DNA from: Emergomyces orientalis
Lineage: Eukaryota > Ascomycota > Eurotiomycetes > Onygenales > Ajellomycetaceae
Direction of reading: 5' to 3'
Assembly (NCBI GenBank): GCA_002110485.1
Contig: MOWL01000090.1
Coordinates: 310,001-374,000 of the forward strand
Length of the DNA: 64,000 bases
In this document: piece by piece, positions 13,361 through 24,294 of the stretch
Numbering within the stretch: the stretch's first letter is position 1
How the letters are laid out: every line of letters starts with the position of its first letter
Made by a program: the position numbers and the translations under genes
Notes under the pieces: model-generated
What the model was told of the DNA's origin: nothing
What the model saw: only the letters and a program-made list of their open reading frames with translations
Database searches by the model: none

Positions 13361-14318
13361 ACTAGGGCGTTTTCTCTGTTTGGCTTAGGATTGGGTACAT
13401 TTATTTATCATTTCCTTCCGTTTTCCTGTTTCTATGTTTTACCGGCGTGGGTTTGGTTCTGGGCCTTTTGCTTTGTCTCACTAGCCCGCGCTTTTCCCTG
13501 CATTAATTAACTCTGTCTCTCTGTCTCATCTTTCAGGACTGTAGATTAAGAGATTATTTAACCTGTTTTAGGGAGATACCCCGCCATCCCTTTTCTTTTT
13601 TTTTCTATTTTACTTTTCTCTCCGTTTTCTCTAGGCCAGGGTATGCTGGGAAAATAGTGTCAAGTGTCATATAAGCCAGTTGTCACGCAGCGTCCAAAAG
13701 CTAGCTTCTGAGATACCCTAAAGTTCGCAATAAACACAAAATAAAAATTATCTTGACCTCAGCCGTACAGTTAGCTGGTCTTAATTCTTACTACTTTCCC
13801 CACGTAGTTTGAATGCCCGAAAAATGGTACCTTAATCCCAAAAATAGGTAACCATTGTTTCGTGCGACAACACCTTCCTCTCTGCCAGTTGTAAAGTGCT
13901 ACACAAACAACAATGTCTCCCTCAGCGAGATCTGGGTTTCTAGGCCTTACCTGGTGGTTGGGTTTCTTACTCGTAAATTTAGCTGGATGCGGAGGATTGG
14001 TTAGGAAGGCAGCGGAGAACAAGCTGGATGTCATGAAAAAGGACAACACCAAAAACACACAAATCAATCCATCAACCAAACAATAAAACCAGTTACATCA
14101 AACTATTGAATCCTACTATAATCATCTCAACTACATACATACATACATACAAACACAATCTTACCAACTTTAAAAAAAAATAATAACTCACGAAATGCAC
14201 AAACTCACTCCCATCAAACACGAATACATACCAAACAATCCCCTCACACACCCTCTTCCACTGCAAGACAAAACCAAAACGAAACAAATCAAAGAGAAAA
14301 AAAAAAGAAAACCTCCGT
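13361..14318. other. Convergent 3' intergenic region with ACAT microsatellite
   Basis: Tail-to-tail spacer between the exchanger and PAN1. It holds pyrimidine-rich 3' UTR sequence and a short (ACAT)n tract near 14133-14152. The open frame at 13771-14079 (-) begins with a hydrophobic stretch but has no codon or family support. Confidence 0.5.
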
Positions 14319-17300
14319 CTAAACAACCTTCCCCGAAACAGCCGCTGCACTCCGATCTTTAGTTTCCACCTTCCTCAACCCCTTCCCAGCCTGAATACTC
14401 GCCAACAATGCCCCTCGACCAACCGGTGCCCCAGCGCCCGCAGCCTTCGGTGGCACAGACATTGAAGGAGCGCCCGCAGCGGGTGGAGGGGGCGGAGGAG
14501 GGCCGCCAGGCGCAGTGCCCACGGGTGGCGGAGGTGGAGGTGGAGGTGGCGCTGTAGCACTGGGCGCTGGTGGTGGAGGAGGAGGTGGTGCGGAGGGCGC
14601 TTCTCCGAAGGGAGCGGGAGGGGGCGGTGGCGGTGGCATTGACGGCGCGTCTTGGAAGTCATTCTCATCATCATCACCATCCTCTTCCTCATATTCCACA
14701 GCTTGCGCTGGTGGCGCTGCTACCACAGGAGGCGGTGGCGGTGGTGGAGCAGCCGCGACTGGACTCGTCTGTACAGGAGTAGCAGGTTTAGATTCCGGTT
14801 TCTCATCCATCGCACTGAGGGGGCGTGGGGGGCCCATGGTGCCGAAGAGGATGCTGGCAAGATGCTTAGCACTGCCGCCGGCGGGTCTATCGTCATCGTC
14901 ATCAGAGGAGTTTTCAGATTCGGCGACGGACCATTCGTCGTCTTCAGGGCGGGCGCGGGATTTGCGCTCCAGAGGACCAGGTAGTGGTGCAGCTGCGAAA
15001 GCGGACTTCTGGCTCTCCTGTTGCTGAGCTAGGCGGTGGAATGGGTTTGTTGATTGAACTTCGGCCTTGGGAGGTGCGGGTGCGGCTTCAGCTGTAGCAA
15101 GAGGGTCTGGGATTTGTTCTGGTGGAGTGTGGAAGCTCGGTGGTTGTGTATCTGCAGACTGGCTGAGCTTTCGGAAGTATGGGTTCCTTGATTCTGTCTC
15201 CGCAGCAGCACGCTGCTTGACAGATTCCGGGCTTGGAAAGGCCGCGCTCGCAGTAGCGGGTACCTCATGTTCCGGTTCTGGCTCATGTGGAGCTGCTGGC
15301 GGCGTCACAGGTCTCGGGGCGGGTGGAGGTGGCGCCGTGATGGTCGTAGCCGAAGGGAAAATGGCGCTCTGCGTTGGCGTGCTATTCTGCGGCGTAATGT
15401 CAACGGGTCCGTCTTCATCCGACGATTCTTCCTCATCCAGATCCTCAAGTTGACGCTGTAGTTCTCTCTCCCGAGCCTGTGCAGCTTCAATTTCAGCGCG
15501 TTGAGCGGCAAGCCGCGCCTCCTTCTCCTTAGCTTCCTTTTCAGCAAGCTGCTTCCGGCGCTTCTCTTCCTGTTTCTTAATTTTGCCCTGTTTAACCTGC
15601 TCTTCCAACGCCTTGAGGCGGGCCTGCGCAGCTTCCCGTTCTCTTGCCAGTTCCACTTCTTGTTGTCTGGCCTCAGCCCTATAAGCCCAGTTAGCATCAA
15701 TCCCATACACTTAAAAGATGAACATGTCTGTGCACTCACTCTAAACGGCGACTCTCCGCCTCCTGAGCCTGCTGCTCCTCCCTTAACGCCTGCTCCCTCC
15801 CCTCATGCTCAGCCGTCCCTTTAACAGCCTTCTCCACATCGCCCGATTTTCTAGTTTCCGCCGGACTAACGGCATCTGCCTTACCCTTGCGTGATGGAGG
15901 CGGAGGAGGTTTCTTCTGAGTAGTAGCAGCTTTAACAGGCGGCCCATTTTGTTCTTCAGCAATACGACGCTGTCTTTCCTGTTCCCGTTTCGCGTCTTCT
16001 TCCTCAGCCCGTTTTCGTCTCTCCTCTCTTTCACGCTTTTCTCTTTCTTGGCGTTCAAGAAGGGTTTCTGCTCCTCCATCCGAGCTGGGTTTGAGGCCGG
16101 CAGCGGCCATACGCTCGGCAATACGTTTCTGCGCCCTCTCCTTGGCGGAAGCCACACGTTCTTGATGCGTAAGGCCGGCCAATGAAGAAGCAGATTCAGT
16201 GGCTTGTGGTGGGGAGGGTCGTACGGGCAGTGCGTCGCCCTTAGAGGGTGCATTATCATATCGGTTATTAGATAGGGATCTCGGGGTGGGAGTATTCCTA
16301 AAAAAAAATTGTTAGCGCTGCAATACAAGGAACCCTGTCAGCAAAATTAATTAAAAGAAATACTCACTCTTCCTTCCGAACCTTCGCCGTCCTACTCCCC
16401 CGTTGAAGATCGTATATGAAATCTTTGATCGTATCCTCAACACCCAGAGCCTCCTCCCACCGCCTCCTCTCATGTTCACGGGTAGAATTCTCATCAACGT
16501 CCTTAAGACTATCCTCAAGGCTGCGCGTAAACTCTTTAACACTCTCCTCCACATCCCTAGTCATAGCATCATTCCGTTCCCGCTCAGCCTTGACACTGAC
16601 AGTCTCCTCCTCGAGTCGACGCGCCGCAGCTCCATCATCGTCAGTAGACGGTGGCGGTCTCCCAGCAAGCTCAGCAGCCCTAGCTTGCATTCGGGCACGA
16701 GCGCGCGCTTTAATCCGATCAGACTCCGTGACAGCGCCGCCAGGGCCAGTTCCAACGATCGCTGCGGCAGCACTGGGATGGGCTTTCGCATCCTTCAGAC
16801 GGAACAATTCAAGCCTAGCATCGGCAATGTTGCGCTCAACCTTTCGAACACTCGAAGCCAATTCGGGCAGCTGATCCTGGTACGACTGAAGCTGTCTTCG
16901 CAGAGCCCGGCGTTCTGCTCCTGAGTCCGTGTTGCGGAACGCAACCTTTGGATCAGTATCGATATCATCTTGCACTCGTCGGATTCTCTCCATGAGCGAT
17001 TCGGCTTCCCGGCGGTCCCTGCGGTTGAGTGTCTCCTCCTCTTCCGCGCGATTCTGGTCCTGGAAATCAGCAGCATCCAGCATAATTTTTGTCTCCCGGA
17101 GTCTTTTCTTCAGTTGCTCTACGGAAGCGTCGTCGTCGGATCGTTCTGACGAGGGGGATGGGGTTGGAGAAGGAGTCCCCCCGGCGCCAACTCGACGACG
17201 GGCGCTCGACCTATAACCGATGGCGTCATCGTTGTTTTTAAATACAGTTGCGTCTTTCCTACCAACGCCAGGCGACGTTGATCCGCTACGGAAAGAATGG

Positions 17301-19107
17301 TTTTTCAAATAACTAACTCCAGTCCGTTGAGGTTGCAAAAACGCGCCAGAGGACTTGCGTGATTCCGCATCCTGGGATAGCAGAGACTTGACGGTTCCGA
17401 TTGAGTCATTGAAATTCCTCGTTGATGGAGGGATAAGTTCCGGCGGGAGTCTAGCTGGTACGGGATATCCGTTGAGCTTCCGGTATATCAAATGCATTGC
17501 GACGGCAAATTCATCCATGTTCAATCTTCCTCGGTTATTCGGGTCAGATAGCGTCCAGATGCGCTCAAGATCTTGACGTTCTAGACCGCTCTGGCCCATG
17601 ATTTCGATCGCCACATCGCCTCCAATGAACCCCTTATTGAATCCATCCCAAGCTTTGAACAGCTGGTCGTATATCTTCTTTTCATCCTTCGTCACGGCCC
17701 ATGGGATCTTCGCGTTCCCGGACAAACCCTGAGTCGTGAATCCGCCTTCGCGTCCTGGTTGAGGCATCAACCGTTGCTGTAATGCTTCAATGTTAGGTAA
17801 GCCCGTAGCGGGAGCGTTGACAAAACCCCATTGACCAGGAACCCCAGTTGGCTGGGCATTCAACGGAGCCAGTCCGGTCTGAGAGGGCGACAGGTTCGAA
17901 CCAAATCCCGTAGGCATAGGGGGCATAGGAGGTCGTGGTCCGGTATAACCAGTTGGTTGAGGGTTATTCAAAAACCCGGTTTGCTGTGGGCGCAGACCAG
18001 CATTCTGGCCGGGAAATCCAGTTTGCTGGGGCTGTACAATCGTAGGAGGTTGGAGGCCGGTAGCCTGGTTATAAAATCCGGTTGGCTGGGAGGTCAGTTG
18101 AGAGAGAAGTTGGGTATTGGACGCTTGTTGGGGCTGAGGCTGCTGTGGTGCCGGCGGTGCAGATATGTTTTGCATCAAGGGAGCATCAAACTTCGGCACA
18201 TTCGTTGGGGGAGGTGGTTGGGCTGGTCTATCATCCGGGACAGCGAAGGATATAATATCGACCATACTGGAGACTTCATTCGAAATGCGCTCCGGCAAAG
18301 CAGATGGAAGCTCCTTGCCTGTTAGCCGTAGGTTGCAAAGATACATTGCCAAAGCAAATTCGGGGAAGAGAAGGCGGCCTGATTTGGTGGTATCAGAGAG
18401 CACCCTTCATTCACAGTCAGCAAAATAAGATCCGCATTTCTCATTATCGTAGCATGAAGTATGACGTACCAGATCTTCGAAAGATCACTCCCAGGCAGCT
18501 TAGAGCGCATAAGTAGATCCTTCGCCGTCTCCCCTGAAAACACTGGTCAGCAGGCATACCCATTAAACCAAAAGGAAGAAAATAGAACTTCTATTCTATA
18601 GAACCCACCATCCAACGACTGATTATTCCCGACAGCAGATTTGAAAAGCTGCTCAAACTTCGCCTGGTCCTGTGCTGTGATGAAAGAAAGGCGCATGTTT
18701 GGGATCTTGGAGCCTGCGGAGGCATGTTGCACCGGAGCAGTCGGAGTCGCTGACTGCGCAAAAGACTGCGCAATCTGGGCCGAAGTCAGACCGGTTTGGT
18801 GAGAGGGCATTGATGCAAGCGCTGACAGTTGCTGCGGAGGTTGCTGCTGCTGGAGACCACCACCAGGTGGGAACCTGGTAGGTTGCGGTTGTTGCATTGG
18901 CATTTGCATTTGCTGCATCTGGTTGCTGCCAGCGAAACCGGTAGGTTGGGGCATAAAAGTGCCTGGCTGGAGATTCTGTTGCTGAGGTTGGGAGAAGCCT
19001 GGGAAAGGCTGCTGTTGCGACTGTTGTTGTTGCGGCGGTGGCTGCTGGCCAAAGGGGGACTGACCAGGGCGGCTACTGTTACCGCCGTAGAAGGTATTCG
19101 AATACAT
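14319..19107 (-). CDS. pan1: Actin cytoskeleton-regulatory complex protein PAN1
   Basis: Endocytic scaffold that activates Arp2/3 at cortical actin patches with END3 and SLA1. Five exons (19107-18609, 18533-18470, 18404-16368, 16297-15740, 15678-14319) give 1,505 residues; all junctions keep frame. Order: Gln/Pro-rich N-terminus; EH domain 1 (about 145-250, split by introns 1 and 2, [17 protein letters not shown]); a linker of QPTGF/QQTGF repeats; EH domain 2 (about 418-520, [16 protein letters not shown]); coiled coils; a long charged coiled coil ([20 protein letters not shown]); polyproline blocks (about 1350-1455); and a C-terminal WH2-type actin-binding motif ([17 protein letters not shown]). 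Several linker repeats fit the LxxQ/TxTG consensus of the yeast kinase Prk1. Length matches fungal PAN1 (about 1,450). Confidence 0.97.
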
Positions 19108-19823
19108 GGCTGAAAACGAATGCTCGACGCTGATAAAAAAACAATGAAAGAGAAAAGAAAGAAAAGAAAATAGAAAAAAAGTAGAGGAAGAGGGAGGCAA
19201 AACAAGCCTCAACTCAGGGGGAGTTGTTGGAGATACGGATGGAGTCGAAGTTGAAGTTGGATGTCTGGCTCAGGAGGACGACGACGCGGCGTGTTGGGCT
19301 AGGCTGGAAATGGTTAAGTGCTTGGGCTCTGCTTATGTCATCTATTCGGGCACTCCCTGACAGCGCAGCGGAGCAGGGGAGGAGAGGAGATGTGATATTC
19401 ATTCATTTACAGTTAAACTGTAGCCTATTACTATTGCATATCTGTATTTCTAATTGTTTTGATATACGAGCATGTGAATAATATGTATGTAGTGGCTGAA
19501 ATGTGTATTCAACTGAACAGCGTTACTCATGTCTGGAATACTAGTATATAATTGGTAAAAGATAACCTTCCAGGCGAAACAAAAACATAATTCTGCAAAA
19601 GATTATCAAACCCCACCAGTCCCAAACGCCATCTCACACCCAGAGCTGAAATCCCAGATAAATAAACAGAAACCATCCCGCGGAAGGGGGGGATAAAAAG
19701 AAGAAGAAAAGAAGTAACAAAATCCACAAAGCACCCAGTCTGTCCGTTGTTGTGTTTGTCCAACCTCTCGCATACAACTACACCATAAGAATCGAATACC
19801 AATCACCAAACCCCCTCCTCCAC
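19108..19823. other. PAN1 upstream / RPB11 downstream spacer
   Basis: This spacer holds the PAN1 5' UTR and promoter (purine-rich on the + strand near 19140-19200) and the RPB11 3' UTR. No coding sequence could be supported. Confidence 0.5.
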
Positions 19824-21135
19824 CTAAACCCCATTCTGCGCATTCTGCTGCTGAGCACCCGCGCCAACCATCTTGCGCAATTCGTATTCCTTCGTAAACT
19901 CGCGACTGAGCGAACCTAGGTCCTTGACGAGTTCATGGCAGGCGGTGATGACGGCTTCCTTGGGGGTGATTTGCCCATCGGTCTGTACGCGCAGTAAGAA
20001 TTTGGGGACTAAGGGGTGAGGGACCTGCGGGGGGATTAGTATATGGTTCGTGGTATAAAGCGTGGCTAAGGAAAGAAAGAAGGGAGGAGAGAGGGGGGGT
20101 GGGGTGGGGTGGGGTGGAAACATACCTTGTAGCCAGAGAAAAGAACGTGGGAGCTATTAATGAGACGGGAACGGATCATATTGGCTAGGGTGTGATCTTC
20201 CTTGTTGAAGGTGAAAATGGCTGTGGATGGGATACCTGAGTGCAACGGTAGATATACATCGATTAGCCGCTGGAATATATGGGGGTGGGAAAGGATATAA
20301 TGGTGTTAAACTCACGAGTGTCAACCTCAATCTCGACCTTCTTCTCACCCGGAAGAAGAACGAAGGATTCGAATCTAGGTAATCGCAAAATAAGGTATTA
20401 GTTCCAAATACCATACGAAAAAAGCAACACGTAATGTCCATATAGAGGAGACAACAATAGAAAAGGAGAAGACATAGAAGTGCATCTAGCCATGCCCGGC
20501 AGCCAAAGCGCAAAAAGAAAGACGACGGAGAAGCCAACGCGAAACACGCATAAAAAGCAGGGCAAGCCACTCGAACCTGGCTACCACGTCCAAATGTGGG
20601 CGGATTTTAGTCTTGCAAGGGTTCTGGCGGTAACTAGCTGCAGAGGAATCGAAGAAGGTCATGGAACGCTCCCGTTCAGGATCACGCTGCTTGATGAGTT
20701 GTTGATTTTCCATGATCAACGAGCAAGGGGAAAGGAGATGAGATGCAAGATACGTTGGGATTCAGGCTGCTAGGACAGAGTAGAGAGAAGAGAGAATAGT
20801 GAATGGGAGAGATGATGATAAGGGGGGAGAAGCTCAGGGTAGAGACGGAAAACGGGCAATGATTTGGGCAGGTAGTAAAAATGGGAAGAAAGGAGAACCG
20901 ACAGAGACACAAACAAGCATTCATGCTGGCTGGGCAACAATGATAGCCCCTCGAAGCATCAAGTGATACAGTCAAAGGAGGATGAAAATATATATCGATT
21001 CATTCTCTACCCTTTGACTACTTCGATTTTCTTTCAACGGTGGGACAAGGATGGTAACCAACAGTAAAGAGAATATGAATTTACAAAAGGTATGCAAAGA
21101 AATATAAAATATTCTTACCTCTCAGGGGCATTCAT
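19824..21135 (-). CDS. rpb11: RNA polymerase II subunit RPB11
   Basis: Small Pol II core subunit that pairs with RPB3, equivalent to half of the bacterial alpha dimer. Exons 21135-21119, 20374-20316, 20235-20126 and 20024-19824 give 128 residues. Exon 1 is only 17 nt and encodes MNAPE plus two bases of Arg; all junctions keep frame: [23 protein letters not shown], then [18 protein letters not shown], then [18 protein letters not shown]. The motif [17 protein letters not shown] is the RPB11/RpoA dimerisation signature. The C-terminus [20 protein letters not shown] is typical, with a short Gln/Asn tail. Intron 1 is 744 nt, far longer than any other in the window, and contains a possible alternative first exon (listed separately). 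The gene is divergent from the nitronate monooxygenase. Confidence 0.95.
20577..20713 (-). other. Possible alternative first exon of RPB11 inside intron 1
   Basis: An ATG at 20713 opens a 45-codon frame starting [18 protein letters not shown] that ends at AG|GTTCGA. Its phase (2) is the same as the regular first exon, so splicing to 20374 would give [12 protein letters not shown], replacing the first five residues by 45. The donor is weak and the motif is not part of any RPB11 I know. It may be a chance open frame. Confidence 0.2.
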
Positions 21136-22338
21136 CTTGAATTGCAGCAGTTGCAGTCAGAGCTATCTCAGATGATATGACAGGGAAAGATTAAAGATAA
21201 AAGCAGCTGTGCTGAAGGCTGCTATCCGCAATCTCCCCCCTTTATGCGTCTCTCTGATAGATAGTTTCGAAGGGAGTGAATATACAATCAAAATGAAGAT
21301 TCCTCTTCAAAGAAAACGCAAAAGGTGATTTTCCAAAAAGAAAAAGTTACAGCCGGAAGCTGCGAAACAAGAAAAATTCAACTAAAGCGAACTGGAGAAG
21401 AAATGAAAATGAAGGAGGTATCCAAAAAGAAAATAGGTGCTACAGGAGCAATATATTAAAATATAATACCCAAAACAGACAAGGCGGAAACCAACAATGC
21501 GGGAGTTATAGTTATAAAAATAGGTATCTGGCGTTGTATATTTATATACTATGGATATATATTAATTTGATCGATGGAGGTTGAAGTTTCTCTTTTGATG
21601 TGGCGAAAAACCCAGATCACGTGGAGCGATTATTTAGATTTTATCATGTGATTTCTTGGTTCATCGGATTAACTAATTATCCATCGGCATCTCCTTAACT
21701 ATATGTTATTATGACGTCATTTTATGCCCTGCCGAAGTCGGCTTCATTATTTCTCCTTTCTGGAAATTCCACCCAGTGGGGAATTAGAACAATTATTAGG
21801 AATCAGGGCTATATGGTGTATATTTAAGAACAAGTCTAGCGTGGTAATTGCGCAAAGCTCCAATTGTCCCCGCGCGCTGGAACTCTCCAGGTCGGTTTGG
21901 ATGCAAAATGCGACCACCAGTTGAGTCACTGGTGCACTCACCTGCAAGGCCCGGCAATGAATCCCGAAACCTTCCATCGTGAACATGAAAAGACGAATCG
22001 ATATCCCGGCATTTCCGTATTATTTATTGCTATTAAAGGCTGGCTGAACGGTAAGAAAAGGCTGAAAGTTGTACTTCCCCACCCTCCCTTATTGTGTGAA
22101 TGCCCCGCACGTAACCACTGCATTTATGTACACTAGTAGTATATATATATAGAGAGAGAGGCAACCGCCCCTCCACTTTCCCCGGTTTCCAATTTCCAAT
22201 CCCCCCCCCAATAAACCCCGTTAACCACTAGATTCCTACCCCAAAAAAAAAAAATCTTGACCATACTGCATAGGGCACCCGTTCATGCCAAAAACCAAAG
22301 GATAGAAAAAAGGAATCCCAAAAAGGCCATCCAAAAAC
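21136..22338. promoter_or_regulatory. Divergent promoter region RPB11 / nitronate monooxygenase with a CRE palindrome
   Basis: This 1.2-kb spacer lies between two divergent genes. It contains the perfect palindrome ATGACGTCAT (core TGACGTCA at 21712-21719), a CACGTG near 21619, an AT-rich block (21530-21570) and a TA/GA microsatellite (22139-22160) followed by C-rich sequence just before the start codon at 22339. I saw no gene in it. Use of the CRE-like site by a bZIP factor is inference. Confidence 0.4.
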
Positions 22339-23415
22339 ATGCCGACCCTCCACGCCCTCCACCCCACCCTCTCCGCCAACACTCCCGCCATAATCAGCGC
22401 TCCAATGCTCGCCGTCGCCTCCCCAAATCTCGCCAACTCCGTCACCCGCGCCGGCGGACTCGGTTTCATCGGCGCCGGCTTTGATGTCTCCAACCTCGAA
22501 AAACTCCTCTCAGAAGCCGCGTACCTAGCCTCCACCTCCAACATCCCCAACTATAACAAAGACGACAAAACCTCCCCCCTCCCCATCGGCGTTGGCTTCC
22601 TAAACTGGGGGGCAAATCTCTCCCAAACCCTCCCTATCCTAGCCAAACATACCCCCACCGCCGTCTGGCTCTTCGCCGCCCCGGACCCAGACCCCACAGA
22701 AACCCTTGCAACCTGGTCCCGCGAAATCCGCCGCGTCACAGACAATCGCACACGCATTTGGATCCAAATCGGCACCGTGGCCGAGGCGCTCGAAACGGCC
22801 GAGAAAGCCAAGCCGGACGTCCTGGTCGTGCAGGGGATTGATGCGGGCGGCCACGGCCTGGTCCACGGCGCCAGTGTAGTCTCACTTTTACCAGAGGTGA
22901 AAGACGCTCTTGCGCGGGCCGGGTATGGGGAAAAGATAGCTCTGGTGGCCGCGGGGGGGATAGTGGATGGGCGCGGAGTAGCTGCGGCACTATGTCTAGG
23001 CGCGCAGGGTGTTGTGATGGGCACGCGGTTCCTGGCGTGTTCGGACGCGGCGGTGCCGACTGGTTATCAGAATGAGGTATTGCGGGTGGCGGATGGTGGG
23101 GTAAACACGGTGCGGACAACGGTGTATGATGTTGCGCGCGGGTTTAATGCGTGGCCGGAGCGGTATGATGGGCGCGGGGTGGTGAATGAGACGCTTCGGG
23201 ATAAGGAGGCTGGGATGGATGATGGGGAGAATCAGCGGCTTTATAAGGAGGAAATAGCGAAGGGGGATGCCGGGTGGGGGCCTACGGGGCGTTTGACGAC
23301 GTATGCGGGGACGGGGATTGGGTTGGTTAGGGAGGTAAAGTCTGCGGAGGAGATTGTGAGGGGGGTGGTGGCCGAGGCGAGGGAGGTTTTGGACGTTGTT
23401 AAGGGGCGGTTGTAA
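22339..23415 (+). CDS. Nitronate monooxygenase (2-nitropropane dioxygenase family)
   Basis: FMN-dependent TIM-barrel enzyme that oxidises alkyl nitronates such as propionate-3-nitronate to carbonyl compounds plus nitrite, a detoxifying activity. The gene has no intron and encodes 358 residues. Family landmarks: SAPMLAVASPNLA near the N-terminus, GGLGFIGAG (about 39-47), QGIDAGGHG (about 165-173) holding the region of the usual catalytic His, VAAGGIVDGRG (about 203-213) and GVVMGTRFLA (about 224-233) for phosphate binding of FMN. Length fits the fungal class. Base use is unusual: the first half is strongly C-ending and the second half strongly G-ending at third codon positions. Biological substrate is unknown from sequence. 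Confidence 0.95.
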   Translation: MPTLHALHPTLSANTPAIISAPMLAVASPNLANSVTRAGGLGFIGAGFDVSNLEKLLSEAAYLASTSNIPNYNKDDKTSPLPIGVGFLNWGANLSQTLPILAKHTPTAVWLFAAPDPDPTETLATWSREIRRVTDNRTRIWIQIGTVAEALETAEKAKPDVLVVQGIDAGGHGLVHGASVVSLLPEVKDALARAGYGEKIALVAAGGIVDGRGVAAALCLGAQGVVMGTRFLACSDAAVPTGYQNEVLRVADGGVNTVRTTVYDVARGFNAWPERYDGRGVVNETLRDKEAGMDDGENQRLYKEEIAKGDAGWGPTGRLTTYAGTGIGLVREVKSAEEIVRGVVAEAREVLDVVKGRL

Positions 23416-24294
23416 AATGGGAATGCATCCGCTTATATGTCTCACGCACGACTGATATATATAATATGTATTATCGTTGTTTCTATGTGGCCAATGCAAT
23501 ATCCAATTATGATTACCTATGTGTATATAAGATCCAGAAAAAGCGAATGACAAAAACACGAAGGTAATTTTTTCAAAGAATGAAATACAAACAATGTCAT
23601 CCTTGGAAAAATTATAACAGGATATAGTAGCAGTGCAAGCGACAACGAACGAATAAACCACAACAATTCCATATATTTCACCCAACAAATTAGTATAAAA
23701 CAAATCTTAGAATCAAGAATCAAAACATGAACGAAGAAATGCTAGAATCAAGCTCAAAAAAAATTTAAAAAAATAAACAAGGAGCAGAAAATAGAAAGAA
23801 AAAAAAGGAGGGAGAGCATAATTACACTTAAGAAGGTCATTCCAAAAATGAAAAGGGGGATGGCGGCAATAAAAAGCAGAAAAAAATCAAAACACCAAGA
23901 TAATTATCCCAAAAGCAAGGGAAAAAAAAAAGGACTGGATGGGCAGAATAGTCGAAAATCCAAAGAAAACCAAAAGAAACTCAGCTTCGCTCCTGTAAAC
24001 ACGTTCACCTCTCTTCATTTTTCTCCTCCGTTCTCATTCTCTCGTTGCCCATTTCTATAATTTCCACCCATCGCTCTATCTCCCATTACCTTTCCCATTC
24101 CTCCCCTTCCCTCCCCTCCACTTCATTTCATGTCATTTCACAACCGCCTCGCATTCGTGTATCCATATCCATTCCCTTCGGCCCCGGAACAAATCCACCA
24201 GATTTTCTATCAATCCAAGCCAATTCAATCCAATTCAATCCAATTCAATCCAAAAATAATCAGCCATCCAAACATCTTCCCCTAACCCTTCTCA
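23416..24294. other. Convergent 3' spacer with a 10-bp tandem repeat
   Basis: AT-rich, then pyrimidine-rich spacer between two convergent genes. Three tandem copies of CAATTCAATC lie at 24221-24250. Nothing coding was supported. Confidence 0.55.

Noticed and set aside
13771..14079. Minus-strand frame with a hydrophobic N-terminus that looks like a signal peptide
   Set aside because: Lies in the convergent 3' region, the hydrophobic part reflects T-rich sequence, and no promoter or family support was seen.
14515..15453. Long Gly-rich and Val/Gly-rich plus-strand frames
   Set aside because: Antisense shadow of the polyproline and Pro/Ala-rich C-terminus of PAN1.
20760..20900. Possible C/D-box snoRNA in RPB11 intron 1 (GATGATGA at about 20811)
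   Set aside because: The box-C-like motif is on the strand opposite to RPB11 and no suitable CTGA box D follows.
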